A stretch of 64,000 nucleotides of DNA, from assembly GCA_022820645.1 (NCBI GenBank), contig JAJEFD010000013.1, positions 321,308-385,307 of the forward strand. The letters run 5' to 3'. This DNA is from Dehalococcoidia bacterium. GTDB lineage: Bacteria; Chloroflexota; Dehalococcoidia; Lucifugimonadales; Australimonadaceae. Under the pieces are notes generated by a model. That model saw only the letters and a list, made by a program, of their open reading frames with translations, did no database searches and was not told the origin of the DNA. Position numbers and translations under genes: made by a program. Shown piece by piece: positions 23,100 through 33,313 of the stretch (positions are counted from its first letter, which is position 1; each line of letters opens with the position of its first letter).

Positions 23100-24590
23100 C
23101 TACACACCCGCTTCCTGGCGCTTGTAGAGCCCTAGTTCCAACGGCTGAAGGTCGTCGCCCACGTGCGCCTTGATGGCGTCGAAGAAGTCCAGGTCCCACT
23201 CGCTTACGAACGTAAGAGCAGTGCCTTCGCGTCCCATGCGGGCGGTGCGCCCGATGCGGTGCACGTACTCCTCGACGCTCTCCGGGATGTCGTAGTTGAT
23301 GACGTTTTCGACGGTAGGCACGTCGATGCCGCGGGAGGTGAGGTTGGTGGAGACGAGCAGCTTGAGCGCCCCGCTGCGGAACTGCTGCATCACGGCGTTG
23401 CGCTCTCCCTGCGGCAGCCCGCCGTGGATGGCCGCAGCCTTCACCTTGCGCCGCCCCAGCGTCCTCACGAGCCAGTCCACGTCGTCCTGTGTGCGGCGGA
23501 ACACGAGCGTCTGCTCCTCCTCGTTGAGCACGTTCAGGAGCGCGGTCAGCTTGTCGCGGCTGGCGACCTCGCAGTAGCGCTGCGTCACCTGCTCCACGGG
23601 CTCGGACTCCTGGCCGACGCGGAACGTCTGCGGTTCCTTGAGATAGGAGTAGATGAGCCGCTTGATCATCGTCGGGATGGTTGCGGTGAACAGCGCCGTC
23701 TGCCGCGAGCGCGGCGTGGAGCGCAGGATACGGCGAACGTCGGGCAGGAAGCCGATGTCCAGCATCTGGTCTGCCTCGTCGAGCACCACCATCCGTGCGC
23801 GGTCCAGCCGGAGCACCCCGCGGTCCAGCAGGTCGATCACGCGTCCGGGCGTCCCGACGACCACCTGCGCGCCGTTCTGCAGGGCTGTTATCTGCGGCCC
23901 GATGCGCGCCCCGCCGTAGACGGGCACCACCTGCGTGCCGCGGTACCTGCAGATCTCCGCGACCTCGTCCGTGACCTGCCGCGCCAGCTCCCGCGTCGGC
24001 ACGAGGACGAGGGCCTGCACGAACGGCTCGCGAGCATCCACGAGTTCGGCGATGGGGATGCCGAACCCGGCGGTCTTGCCGGTGCCGGTCTGCGCCTGCC
24101 CCACGACGTCCTCGCCGTTCAGCAGCGGCTCTACGACGAGCTCCTGGATGGGTGTGGGGGACTCGTAGCGCATCTCGTCCAGCGCGCGTTTGACGGGCGC
24201 GGAGACGAGCACGGGGCCGAACGGCAAGTCGCGGGGTGACGGCGCCTGCGGGGGAGGAGCTGGCTCGCGCCTGCGCCTGTTGCGCGGGGCGTCGCTCGCG
24301 GGGCGTTCCGGCGCCGGTGTGCCGCTCTCACTGCCCCGGCCTCTGCCGCCGCGACTGCGGCGCCGTTTGGCGGGTGGCGCGTCCGGCGGCTCGGCGAGCG
24401 CAGCGGCGCGCTGTGGCTGCTGCGGGGATGCGGCGGCGACCGGCGCCTCGGCAGCATTCCGTGGCCTGCGGCGTCGTGACCTGCGAGCGCCACCAGTGTC
24501 CGCTGAGTGCGGAGCGGGCTCGGTCACCGACGGTGCAGAGGGCTTCTTGATGAAGCGTGATACGAGACTTCGGAACATATACATGTCCAT
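23100..24590 (-). CDS. DEAD-box RNA helicase
   Basis: 'VVGQAQTGTGKTAGFGIP', 'MVVLDEADQMLDIGF' (DEAD), 'YVHRIGRTARMGREGTA'. Confidence 0.94.
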   Translation of the reverse strand: MDMYMFRSLVSRFIKKPSAPSVTEPAPHSADTGGARRSRRRRPRNAAEAPVAAASPQQPQRAAALAEPPDAPPAKRRRSRGGRGRGSESGTPAPERPASDAPRNRRRREPAPPPQAPSPRDLPFGPVLVSAPVKRALDEMRYESPTPIQELVVEPLLNGEDVVGQAQTGTGKTAGFGIPIAELVDAREPFVQALVLVPTRELARQVTDEVAEICRYRGTQVVPVYGGARIGPQITALQNGAQVVVGTPGRVIDLLDRGVLRLDRARMVVLDEADQMLDIGFLPDVRRILRSTPRSRQTALFTATIPTMIKRLIYSYLKEPQTFRVGQESEPVEQVTQRYCEVASRDKLTALLNVLNEEEQTLVFRRTQDDVDWLVRTLGRRKVKAAAIHGGLPQGERNAVMQQFRSGALKLLVSTNLTSRGIDVPTVENVINYDIPESVEEYVHRIGRTARMGREGTALTFVSEWDLDFFDAIKAHVGDDLQPLELGLYKRQEAGV

Positions 24591-24649
24591 TCTACCAGAG
24601 CGGTGGAGCGAACCCGCCTGCTTACGCGTGCGCGGTTCGCGGTGCCAGG

Positions 24650-26032
24650 CTAGCCGAAGAACCCGCCCAGCAGCCGGAGCAACCACGCTTGCCACGTCTG
24701 TATCCAGGTTTCCAGCCAGGCGATGAAGCCGGACAGCGGGTCCGGAGTCGGCGTTGGCGCCGGGGTTGGCGTTGCCGTTGGGGTGGGCGTCGGCGTCGGT
24801 GTTGCCGTGGGCTCCGGCGTGGGGAGCGGTATGGGAGTGGGAGTTGGCGTACTGGCGTCCGGCGTCGGAGTGGGGGTCGAGCCCGGCGGAGGAACGGCGG
24901 CGTCAGCGCCGTCCACGAACGTCGTGTTGCCGGTGCGGTCGGTGGCCTCGAACTCGAGGTTGAACGTCCCGCTGCCGCCGAGGTTCACGTCGACCGAGAG
25001 GGCGTAGGCAGCGCCGGTCTCGATGACCTTCCAGCGGCTCGTTCCGTAGGGCGTGATGTCGGCGGCGTCTCCGCCCTCGCGGCTGAGGAAGGCATGGATG
25101 TCGGCAGCGCCCCCGCCGGGCGTGGAGCGCGGCTCGTTCGACGTCAACTGGTCGCCGTCCGCGTTCACGGGGCGGGGGTCGCCGTCGCCCGAGGGCTCAA
25201 ACTCTCCGTCGTGGCGCAGTCCCGATCCGTCGTCGCGCACCTCGAACGAGAAGTTCACGACAACCGAGCGGAAGTAACTGTCCGGCTGGGGGTGGAAGAC
25301 GCTGACCTCCGGCCCTTCGCCGTCCACGACCAGCTGGATGGACGAGGATACGCCCCGAACGTTGATGGCGAGCCTGTCGCCGTCCACCGACCGCAGCACG
25401 GCGATGGCGTCGGCGCCTGCGGTGTAGGCGTCGCAGGCGGGGCCGTCGGCGTTCTCCGTGTCCCTTTCGGCCAGCTCTACGACGCCTTGGTAGGTGCGCG
25501 CCCCGTCGACCGGCGCCTCGCTCGTGGGCGCGAGCAGGACGGTGACGGACTCGCGGGAGTCCCTGTTGAAGACGGTCGCCTCCGCACAGGCGCCGTCGGC
25601 CAGGCCCGCGACGGTGGCGGTGATGAGCACGGCGTTGTAGGCGTTGGCCTGGTTGGAGACGTACAGGTCGTTGTTGGAGAAAGTGTTGCGGGGGTCGGTG
25701 CCGCCGGCGATGTAGGCGGCGTCGCCCGCGGTTATCGAACCGCTTGCCGCTACGCCCGAGGTCACACCGTCCTGCGCGTCGACCGTGTCGGCGAAGACGG
25801 CGACGGTGAGCGCGCTGTTGCCGGAGCCGATGCTGAGCCTGCCCTCGGTGTAGTTCGCCGGAGCGGGCGATGGGGTGAGCAGGGTGAGCGCGGTCGCGGC
25901 CAACAAGGCCAGGAACGGCAAGCTCCAGTGCCGCAGCTGGCGGGTCAAAAGTTGTGTCCGACGCCGTTTGGCGCGCAGCCACAGGCGTGGGTTAGGGATT
26001 TCAGGAGAGGCGTTATCGCAAAACTGAGCCAT
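24650..26032 (-). CDS. Secreted/cell-surface protein with Thr/Pro-rich linker and C-terminal hydrophobic segment
   Basis: N-terminal hydrophobic signal, '(PTPT)n' linker, C-terminal 'WLLRLLGGFFG'; start uncertain. Confidence 0.6.
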   Translation of the reverse strand: MAQFCDNASPEIPNPRLWLRAKRRRTQLLTRQLRHWSLPFLALLAATALTLLTPSPAPANYTEGRLSIGSGNSALTVAVFADTVDAQDGVTSGVAASGSITAGDAAYIAGGTDPRNTFSNNDLYVSNQANAYNAVLITATVAGLADGACAEATVFNRDSRESVTVLLAPTSEAPVDGARTYQGVVELAERDTENADGPACDAYTAGADAIAVLRSVDGDRLAINVRGVSSSIQLVVDGEGPEVSVFHPQPDSYFRSVVVNFSFEVRDDGSGLRHDGEFEPSGDGDPRPVNADGDQLTSNEPRSTPGGGAADIHAFLSREGGDAADITPYGTSRWKVIETGAAYALSVDVNLGGSGTFNLEFEATDRTGNTTFVDGADAAVPPPGSTPTPTPDASTPTPTPIPLPTPEPTATPTPTPTPTATPTPAPTPTPDPLSGFIAWLETWIQTWQAWLLRLLGGFFG

Positions 26033-26169
26033 TGTGAGCCATTGTGGGCCACGCGGGAGTGGCAGTGCCTCGCCCGCAAGGGACGGCCCGCACGCTCACC
26101 GGTGTACAGGACCATGGTAGAGCGTGCGCGCCGCACAGGGCAACGAGCGGATGGCAGAACAGAGACGGC

Positions 26170-27171
26170 TTACGTGTCGAGGATGTTCTTCGAAAAGACC
26201 TCGTCGAGGCCGTAGCGCTTGGCCATGATGCCCTGCTCGTGGCTGATGTCGATGTACCAGTCGAGCATCCGGCGGTTCGCCTCGATGCCGTAGACGAACG
26301 GGTCGCCCCATTTCTTGAACTGCTCCTCCACGTACTCGCGCAGGTAGATGACGGAGAAGCTGCCGCGGTCGCGCAGCAGGTCGAAGTACGCCGTGGCCTT
26401 GGAGCGCTCGAACGCGTCGTAGATGCGCGGGGCGAGCGTGGGGTCCTCGCGGTCGAGCTTGCCGCTCAGCACCATCATGTGCACGGGCGTGAAGATGCTC
26501 TCGTCCCGCCAGAGACGGAGGTCTTCCTCCATGTAATCGGGGAAGAGGCGGCGGATGCGGGAGTCGCTGGCGACCCACCCGAACAGCTCGGGGTCCGAGA
26601 TGTCGCCGAGGAAGGCGTCGACCTCGCCGTCGAGCAGGCGCTGGAGGTGGTCCTTCACGCTCACCTTGCCGTCCTGCACCGTCTCCACGACCGCCGACTT
26701 GTCGTAGATGGGGAAGTAGTCCTCGGCGTCGGTGACGAGCCAGCGGAAGGTGGAGGTGTCGACGCCGTGGCGGTTCTTGAGCAGCCCCCGGCACCACGTG
26801 ACGATGGCGGAGCGGAAGGAGCGCGTGGCGATGCGCTTGCCCTCCAGGTCCTTCGGGCCGCCGATGCCGCGGTCGTTGCGGACGACCATGTACCAGTGCG
26901 CGCTCTTGCGCTTGACGAAGATGGGCAGGCCGGTGATGTCCCAGCCCTGGTCTATGGCGGCGAGCCAGTAGCCCATGTTGAGGTCGCACAGGCCGAAGTC
27001 GCCGGTCTTCATCCGGGAGTCGCCCGTCGGCGTGGGGCCCAACTCCTCCACCGGCACGAGGTCGACGCCCTCGATCTGCACGCGCCCCTCCATCAGGGGC
27101 CGCACGATCTCGTACGTCATCGAGGCGTAGCCGACCGATATCTCCAGTTTCATCTTCTCAGCGGTGGTCAT
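26170..27171 (-). CDS. 4,5-dihydroxyphthalate decarboxylase-like / NMT1-like binding protein
   Basis: 'VEELGPTPTGDSRMKTGDFGLCDLNMGYWLAAIDQGWDITGLPIFVKRKSAHWYMVV'. Confidence 0.6.
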   Translation of the reverse strand: MTTAEKMKLEISVGYASMTYEIVRPLMEGRVQIEGVDLVPVEELGPTPTGDSRMKTGDFGLCDLNMGYWLAAIDQGWDITGLPIFVKRKSAHWYMVVRNDRGIGGPKDLEGKRIATRSFRSAIVTWCRGLLKNRHGVDTSTFRWLVTDAEDYFPIYDKSAVVETVQDGKVSVKDHLQRLLDGEVDAFLGDISDPELFGWVASDSRIRRLFPDYMEEDLRLWRDESIFTPVHMMVLSGKLDREDPTLAPRIYDAFERSKATAYFDLLRDRGSFSVIYLREYVEEQFKKWGDPFVYGIEANRRMLDWYIDISHEQGIMAKRYGLDEVFSKNILDT

Positions 27172-27301
27172 GGCGCCTTCTCCTTCCTCCGCATAGGACG
27201 CCGCAAAGGTACGAGCGCCCTGCCCTGCGGTCAAGGGGCGCGCCACTGGACAGAGGGTTTACACTTGGGGGAGATGAGCAGAAGGTCGAGAGGAGGGCGA
27301 T

Positions 27302-27760
27302 ATGGCAAGGATAGGAAGAGTCGGCCACGTGGTACTGCGCGTTACTGACGTCGATGCGGCGGAGGCGTTCTACCGCGACGCGCTCGGCATGGAGACGGTC
27401 CGGCGGTCCGAGGGTGCGGCGTTCATGTCGTTCGGCACCCAGCACCACGACATCGGGCTGTTCAGCGTGAACGGGGAGCACACGCGCGGGAACGTGGGCC
27501 TGGGGCACGTCGCGCTCGTCGTGAACGGCGGCATGCACGAGTTGCAGGAGTTGCACCAGCGGCTGCTGGACAACAACGTCGAGATCGCGAGCCTGACCGA
27601 CCACGGCATGACGAAGAGCGTCTACTTCAACGACCCGGACGGCAACCGGCTGGAGATCTACGTGGACCTGATGGCGCCGGAGGACGGCAAGCGCTTCCTG
27701 TCGGAGCGAGTGGGCTCCGGCAACAACCGGTTCACGTTCGAGGAAGCCGCCGCCCGGTAG
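27302..27760 (+). CDS. VOC-family (glyoxalase/extradiol dioxygenase-like) protein
   Basis: 'IGRVGHVVLRVTDVDAAEAFYRDALGMETV', 'SVYFNDPDGNRLEIYVD'. Confidence 0.9.
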   Translation: MARIGRVGHVVLRVTDVDAAEAFYRDALGMETVRRSEGAAFMSFGTQHHDIGLFSVNGEHTRGNVGLGHVALVVNGGMHELQELHQRLLDNNVEIASLTDHGMTKSVYFNDPDGNRLEIYVDLMAPEDGKRFLSERVGSGNNRFTFEEAAAR

Positions 27761-27762
27761 GC

Positions 27763-29028
27763 TCAGCCGCTCCACAGCGTTCGCAGGATGTGCCGCACGC
27801 CCGGGCGCTGCCCGTACACCAGCAGGTAGGCGCGGAAGAGGCGCGCCGTGAGCAGGACGCCCAGCGCCGTGAACGCCGCGAGCACGCCCAGGCTCAGCGC
27901 GACCTCTCCGAGCCCTGCCCCGCCTGTTCCGAACCGGATGAGCCCGGTCAGTGGAGCGGTGAACGGCACGTAGCTCAGCGCCCGCGCGAGCACGCCGTCC
28001 GGGTGCTCGATCAGCACCGCGAGGAACCACATCGGCGACACGGCGGGCAGCACGACGAACACGGCGATGTTGTTCGCCTCCTTCTGGTTCGTGGTGACGA
28101 CGCCAAGCGCCGCCTGCACCGTGCCCATCAACGCGTAGCCCAGCAGGAAGTACGCCAGCGCCACGCCGAGCGTCTCGACGGACGGCGCGCTCAACTCCAC
28201 GGGCAGGTCCACGATACGGCCCAGCGCCAGCAGGAAGGCGACGAGCGCCGCCGTCCAGACCGCCATCTGCAGCAGTCCCGCCGCGCCGAGCCCGAGCAGC
28301 TTGCCGAACATCAGCTGCTCCGGCTTGAGCGAGGAGAGCAGCACCTCCATGATGCGGTTCTCCTTCTCCTCGCTCAGCCCCTGCAGCAGGTATCCGGCTG
28401 CGGTCAGCACCGAGACGATCAGCAGCATCCCCGCGCCGAACGAGAACAGGAACTCTCCGCCGTCGAAGCCGTCTCCCTCCTCCACGGGCGCGCCGGACGC
28501 GGACAGCTCGACCGTGGCGACGGTATACGGCGTGACGAGGCGCTCCAGCTGCCGCTCGCTCACCTCTTCAGCGACGAGGTTGCCCAGCACGAACCGGCGC
28601 AGCGCGTCGTCGCCCGCGCCACCGCCGCTGTCCTCCATGCGCACCCGCACGACCGAACCGGTCTCCAGGAAATCGCGGGGGAACACGTAGAGAGCGTCGA
28701 TCTCTTCCGCCTGCAATGCGGCGCTTCCGGCGGTCTCGTCCGCGTAGGGCGTGAACACGACGCCGTCCTGCTCGTGGAACGACGTGAACAGCGGCTGGCC
28801 GTCCTCGCCGGCGCTGAAGTCGACGTAGCCCACGCGCGTCACCTCGGCGGCCGGCTCCCCCGCGCCGCCGGACGGCTCGTCCCCGCCGCGCACCGCGTCG
28901 AAGACGCCGATGCCGATGAGCGCCAGCAGCGCGAGCACCGGCACCGCGGCGGCGAAGATGCGGAAGCCGAGACGCCCGACGGTCACGGCGAACTCGTGCC
29001 GCGCGACGAGCCACGTCTTACTGCTCAT
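27763..29028 (-). CDS. ABC-2 type transporter permease (NatB-like)
   Basis: 'GLSEEKENRIMEVLLSSLKPEQLMFGKLLGLGAAGLLQ'. Confidence 0.88.
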   Translation of the reverse strand: MSSKTWLVARHEFAVTVGRLGFRIFAAAVPVLALLALIGIGVFDAVRGGDEPSGGAGEPAAEVTRVGYVDFSAGEDGQPLFTSFHEQDGVVFTPYADETAGSAALQAEEIDALYVFPRDFLETGSVVRVRMEDSGGGAGDDALRRFVLGNLVAEEVSERQLERLVTPYTVATVELSASGAPVEEGDGFDGGEFLFSFGAGMLLIVSVLTAAGYLLQGLSEEKENRIMEVLLSSLKPEQLMFGKLLGLGAAGLLQMAVWTAALVAFLLALGRIVDLPVELSAPSVETLGVALAYFLLGYALMGTVQAALGVVTTNQKEANNIAVFVVLPAVSPMWFLAVLIEHPDGVLARALSYVPFTAPLTGLIRFGTGGAGLGEVALSLGVLAAFTALGVLLTARLFRAYLLVYGQRPGVRHILRTLWSG

Positions 29029-29956
29029 CGCGCTCCACCTCCGCCTGCTCGCGCCCGACCACCCACAGGAATATCTCCTCCAGGCTGGGCGTCGCCAGCT
29101 CGAAGCGGTCGATCTTCGCGCCGCGCTCCAGGAGCGACCGCAGCACGTCCTCCGGGGCGCCGCCTTCGACGAGCCGCAGCGCGTAGCCCGGTCCGTCGCG
29201 CCGCGATTCCAGCACGCCGTCCGCGCCCTGCGGGTCGAGGTCGGTCGCGACGAACAGGTCGTTCCCCGCGAACTGGCGCTTGATGTCGGCGAGCGGGCCG
29301 TCCAGCACGACTGCGCCGCCGTCGATCATGATGACGCGGTCGCACAGCTCCTCGACGTCCGTCATCTGGTGGGTGGAGAACATGATGGCCGCGCCCTCGC
29401 TCCGCAGCCGGGAGACGGCGTCCTTCATCACGCGGACGTTCACCGGATCGAGGCCGGAGAACGGCTCGTCCAGCACGATGAAGGCGGGCTCGTGCAGGAT
29501 GGTTGCAGCGAACTGCACCAGCTGCCCGAGGCCGCGGCTCAGTTCACTGATCTTCTTCCCCTTGTGCGGTTCCAGTCCGAGGAGGGTGAACAGTTCACCC
29601 GCGCGTCGCAGCGCGTGCTCGCGCTGCATCCCTTTCAATCCGGCGAGGTAGAGCATGTTGGGGATGACGCGGAGGCTGCGGTAGAGGCCGCGCTCTTCCG
29701 GCAGGTAGCCGATGCGCGACTGGGCCTGGGGGCTGATCGGCGCGCCGAATACGGAGACCGAGCCCTCGTCGGGACGGAGGATGTCCAGCAGCATCCGGAT
29801 GGTGGTGGTCTTCCCCGCGCCGTTGGGCCCGACCAGCCCGACCACTTCGCCGGGATCGAGGGAGATGCTCACGTCGCGCACGGCAACGTGGCCGCCGAAC
29901 CGCTTCCACAGGCCGTCCGCTCGCACGGTGGGAGTGGTTGCCGCTGCGGTGGTCAT
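29018..29956 (-). CDS. ABC transporter ATP-binding protein (NatA-like)
   Basis: 'GLVGPNGAGKTTTIRMLLDILRPDEG', 'LDEPFSGLDPVN'. Confidence 0.93.
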   Translation of the reverse strand: MTTAAATTPTVRADGLWKRFGGHVAVRDVSISLDPGEVVGLVGPNGAGKTTTIRMLLDILRPDEGSVSVFGAPISPQAQSRIGYLPEERGLYRSLRVIPNMLYLAGLKGMQREHALRRAGELFTLLGLEPHKGKKISELSRGLGQLVQFAATILHEPAFIVLDEPFSGLDPVNVRVMKDAVSRLRSEGAAIMFSTHQMTDVEELCDRVIMIDGGAVVLDGPLADIKRQFAGNDLFVATDLDPQGADGVLESRRDGPGYALRLVEGGAPEDVLRSLLERGAKIDRFELATPSLEEIFLWVVGREQAEVERDEQ

Positions 29957-30066
29957 ACGGCCGTCATTGTAGCGCTGCGCGAAGGCGGGACGGGGTGCGC
30001 CGGTGCAAAGGTCTATAATGCTGAGACAGGCCCGCACCCGGCGCTCGTACCGCGCCGCTGGAGGTT

Positions 30067-30438
30067 GTGATGCTGGGAGTACTGCTGCGTCCCGTTGTGT
30101 TCCTGCTCAAGTTGCCGTTCCTGCTTGGACAAGCATCCAAGCCGGCACTGGAGCGCGTCGCCAACAGGGAAGGTTTCACGTACGGCGAGACCCGCAAGGA
30201 AGGCGAGGTAACCATCGTTCCGCTGGGACACCATCCTGCGGGCGGCGAGTTCGAACGGATCGCCGATCTGGAGGTGACTTCGGAGTACATCACCCTGCGC
30301 CCGGTGAACGGCTGGACGCAGAGTGCACTGGCGATCCTGGGCGCTCTCGTGCCCGACGCTGCCCGCTTCCTCCCCAACCGCGAGCGGGAGACGACCAAAC
30401 CGGCGTTGCCGGATGTAGAAGAGCCGTCCGAATCCTGA
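30067..30438 (+). CDS. Hypothetical protein
   Basis: ORF with TATAAT-like element about 50 nt upstream (30014). Confidence 0.5.
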   Translation: MMLGVLLRPVVFLLKLPFLLGQASKPALERVANREGFTYGETRKEGEVTIVPLGHHPAGGEFERIADLEVTSEYITLRPVNGWTQSALAILGALVPDAARFLPNRERETTKPALPDVEEPSES

Positions 30439-30503
30439 TGACGGGCGCCGGATTGCACGGAACGGGCTGCGATACGGCGCGATAGCGACGAAAACAGTCG
30501 TCG

Positions 30504-30536
30504 TGTCGCATCGGCGGCGTGCAGGCCGATGCGACA
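30504..30536. terminator. Hairpin, terminator-like
   Basis: TGTCGCATCGG...CCGATGCGACA. Confidence 0.4.
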
Positions 30537-30667
30537 GCCCTGCTCACTATCTCCCCTCTCGGCTGGCGTTCGTTCCTGCGGCGTGCGGCGCTACCCCTCC
30601 CGGCCTGGACGGAACGGGACAGGCGGAATCCGGCGGAATGCGGAACGAGTCCAGCGGAATCCGAGCG

Positions 30668-30696
30668 TTGACACCCTCCGCTCCAGTGGCTAGGGT
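30668..30696 (+). promoter_or_regulatory. Candidate promoter of proV operon (TTGACA-N17-TAGGGT)
   Basis: Consensus -35 and weak -10, preceded by three (G/A)GCGGAAT(C/G)C repeats. Confidence 0.4.
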
Positions 30697-30885
30697 TGGC
30701 TGGAACAGCGGCAAGAGGGCGCTCGCACCGGAGGCGTGCGGGTATATAGCCGCCCAGCCCTCGGAGTATCCCGAGCACGCACGCGCAGCACGCGCGTCCC
30801 CTCGCGATTCACTTGTTCTTCCCCCATCGAGCGAATCCGGCCGAGCTGCGTGCCTTGCAGGGACAGGGGTAGTTGAGGTTGCCGT

Positions 30886-32163
30886 ATGGCGCAAAACAGG
30901 AACGGCACAGCTGACAGCGCACAACCGAAAGTGAGTGTCAGGGGCCTGTGGAAGATATTCGGCTCCGGTGTCCCGACGGAACTCACGGACGAAGTGCTCA
31001 GCAAGAGCAAAGCGGAACTCCGTGAAGGGTCCGGCTGGGTCGTGGGTCTGCGGGACGTGAGTTTCGACGTGCAGATCGGTGAGACGTTCGTGGTCATGGG
31101 CTTGTCCGGCAGCGGCAAATCCACGCTCGTGCGGACGCTGCTCCGCCTGATCGAACCGACGTTCGGGGCCATCGAGGTCGACGGCGAAGACATCCTCAAG
31201 TACGGCGAAGACGAATTGACCGAATACCGGCGCACCAAGACCGCGATGGTCTTCCAGCACTTCGGCCTGCTCCCCCACCGTACGGTCGAGGAGAACGCCG
31301 CATGGGGGCTGGAAGTACGGGGCGTCGAAAGGGAAGCGCGTATGGAGCGGGCCCACGAGGTGCTGGACCTCGTCGGGCTCACGGGCTGGGAGCACTACCG
31401 CCCGAACGCCCTGAGCGGGGGCATGCAGCAGCGCGTGGGGCTCGCCCGCGCTCTCGCCGCAGACCCGGACGTCATGCTCATGGACGAGCCCTTCAGCGGT
31501 CTCGACCCGCTCATCCGGCGCGACATGCAGAACGAGTTGCTCCGGCTGCAGCAGCAGATGCACAAGACCATCATCTTCATCACGCACGACCTGAGCGAGG
31601 CGCTGAAACTTGGTGACCACATCGTCATCATGCGCGACGGCGCGGTGATACAGATGGGCACGGGCGAGGAGATACTTGCCCACCCTGCCGACGACTACGT
31701 GGCCGAGTTCGTGCGGGACGTGCGCAAGTCTTCGGTTGTCACCCTGCGAACGATCATGGAGCCCGTACAGGTGAAACTGCGCGCGGACATGTCGCCCAAA
31801 GAGGCGATGGACGCCCTTGGGGAGATGGGGGAGGTGGCCGGTTTCGTCGCGGACAGGCACGAGACCTACGTAGGCGCCGTGAGTTTCGCAGCGCTCGCGG
31901 AAGCGAACCGGAACGGCTGCACCGGGTGCACCGAGGCGCTCCTGGACGATGTGACGCCGCTGTCGGAGGACATGTCCGTTTCGGCGGCGCTCCCGCTGGT
32001 GCGGCACATGTCCGGAGCCCAGCCGCTCATAGACGCCGACGGCAGGCTGGTCGGCCAGCTCTCGCCTGGCGCGGTCATCGCGATGATGGAGCGTGAGAGT
32101 GTTGCGGAGGCGGAGGAGAGCGCGGCAACCAGCGCCATCGGCATCGGGGCCGACGCGAGCTAG
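30886..32163 (+). CDS. proV: Glycine betaine/proline-type ABC transporter ATP-binding subunit
   Basis: 'VMGLSGSGKSTLVRTLLRLIEPTFGAIEVDGEDI', 'LSGGMQQRVGLARALAADPDVMLMDEPFSGLDPLIRRDMQ', C-terminal CBS-like region. Confidence 0.93.
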   Translation: MAQNRNGTADSAQPKVSVRGLWKIFGSGVPTELTDEVLSKSKAELREGSGWVVGLRDVSFDVQIGETFVVMGLSGSGKSTLVRTLLRLIEPTFGAIEVDGEDILKYGEDELTEYRRTKTAMVFQHFGLLPHRTVEENAAWGLEVRGVEREARMERAHEVLDLVGLTGWEHYRPNALSGGMQQRVGLARALAADPDVMLMDEPFSGLDPLIRRDMQNELLRLQQQMHKTIIFITHDLSEALKLGDHIVIMRDGAVIQMGTGEEILAHPADDYVAEFVRDVRKSSVVTLRTIMEPVQVKLRADMSPKEAMDALGEMGEVAGFVADRHETYVGAVSFAALAEANRNGCTGCTEALLDDVTPLSEDMSVSAALPLVRHMSGAQPLIDADGRLVGQLSPGAVIAMMERESVAEAEESAATSAIGIGADAS

Positions 32164-32173
32164 GAGACCGACT

Positions 32174-33241
32174 ATGGCAGCAGTAGCACCAACCGGGAAT
32201 GGCAACGGCGGGAGCCTGTGGAGGCGTTTTCTCGCCTTGCCGGACCGCTACGTCTACGGCGCAGGGTTCGCCGTGCTCCTGGTCGTGGCGCTCATCTTCG
32301 TGTCGCTCTGGGGCACCGGACTCGAACCGCCCGAGAACGCCTTCGGGATCAGCGAACGCCTCGGCAGCGTCTGCTCCGACGGGGCCACCCCCGACAACCT
32401 CGGACGGGCGACTTCCGAGTGCGTGGATACCGCGATCTTCTGGACGACACGGGAAGGCGCATTCGTGTTCGATACGATCTCGAATGCGGTGCTGCAGTTC
32501 CTGCTGGCGGTGGAGAAGGTCTTCCTCTGGATCCCCTGGCCGGTCCTGATCATCGGCGTCATGCTCCTCGGCCTCAAACTGGCCGGGCAGAGGATCGCCA
32601 TATTCTCCGGAGCAACGCTCGTGGGACTCGGATTCCTCGGACTCTGGGGCAGCGCCATGGAAACCCTGGCGCTGATCGTGGTGGCGGTGACTATCTCCAT
32701 CGGCATGGCGATCCCGATGGGCATCGTCATTGCCCGGAGCGACACCCTCGACGCCCTGCTGCGTCCACTGCTCGACGCGATGCAGACGATGCCGAGTTTC
32801 GTCTACCTCGTCCCGGCAGTGATGTTCTTCGGCATCGGCAACGTCCCTGCGGTTTTCGCCACCGTCATCTACGCCGTCCCCCCTGCGATACGCCTGACGA
32901 GCCTCGGCATCCGCCAGGTCTCGCCCGGAGTCGTGGAGGCGGCGCGCTCGTTCGGCACGACCCCCCGGCAGCTGCTCTGGAAGGTGCAGATACCCATGGC
33001 CGTGCCGACCATCATGGCCGGCATCAACCAGACGACCATGATGGCGCTCGCCATGGTGGTGATAGCATCGCTCGTGGGCGCCGGTGGACTCGGTGAGGAC
33101 GTCAACCGCGCACTCGGCCGGCTGGAGCCCGGCAAGGCGCTCTTCGGCGGCATCGGCATCGTGGTGCTCGCCATCATCATCGACCGTCTCACGCAGGCCG
33201 CCGCCAGGGAGCGGCAGCAGGCGCTCACCGGCGGTCATTAG
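32174..33241 (+). CDS. proW: Glycine betaine/proline-type ABC transporter permease
   Basis: 'LLRPLLDAMQTMPSFVYLVPAVMFFGIGNVPAVFATVIYAVPPAIRLTSLGIRQV'. Confidence 0.92.
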   Translation: MAAVAPTGNGNGGSLWRRFLALPDRYVYGAGFAVLLVVALIFVSLWGTGLEPPENAFGISERLGSVCSDGATPDNLGRATSECVDTAIFWTTREGAFVFDTISNAVLQFLLAVEKVFLWIPWPVLIIGVMLLGLKLAGQRIAIFSGATLVGLGFLGLWGSAMETLALIVVAVTISIGMAIPMGIVIARSDTLDALLRPLLDAMQTMPSFVYLVPAVMFFGIGNVPAVFATVIYAVPPAIRLTSLGIRQVSPGVVEAARSFGTTPRQLLWKVQIPMAVPTIMAGINQTTMMALAMVVIASLVGAGGLGEDVNRALGRLEPGKALFGGIGIVVLAIIIDRLTQAAARERQQALTGGH

Positions 33242-33313
33242 ACAAGGTCATGCAGAGGCCGACGGCGCAAATGGCGCGTGAGCGGCCCGACAACAAACGG
33301 AGGAGGTAACTGC

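Noticed and set aside
24723-25007. ORF 'GVGVGAGVGVAVGVGVGVGV' on + strand
   Set aside because: Reverse complement of the Thr/Pro linker of the minus-strand surface protein.
26110-26145. GGACCATGGTAG(A/G)GCG...GGGCAAC similarity between 26110 and 63922
   Set aside because: Short, imperfect match of two intergenic stretches; could be chance or a minor dispersed repeat, insufficient without a genome-wide count.
24557-26215. 552-aa plus-strand ORF
   Set aside because: Antisense to the Thr/Pro-linker surface protein and helicase 5' end; Gly/Val/Arg-rich shadow translation.
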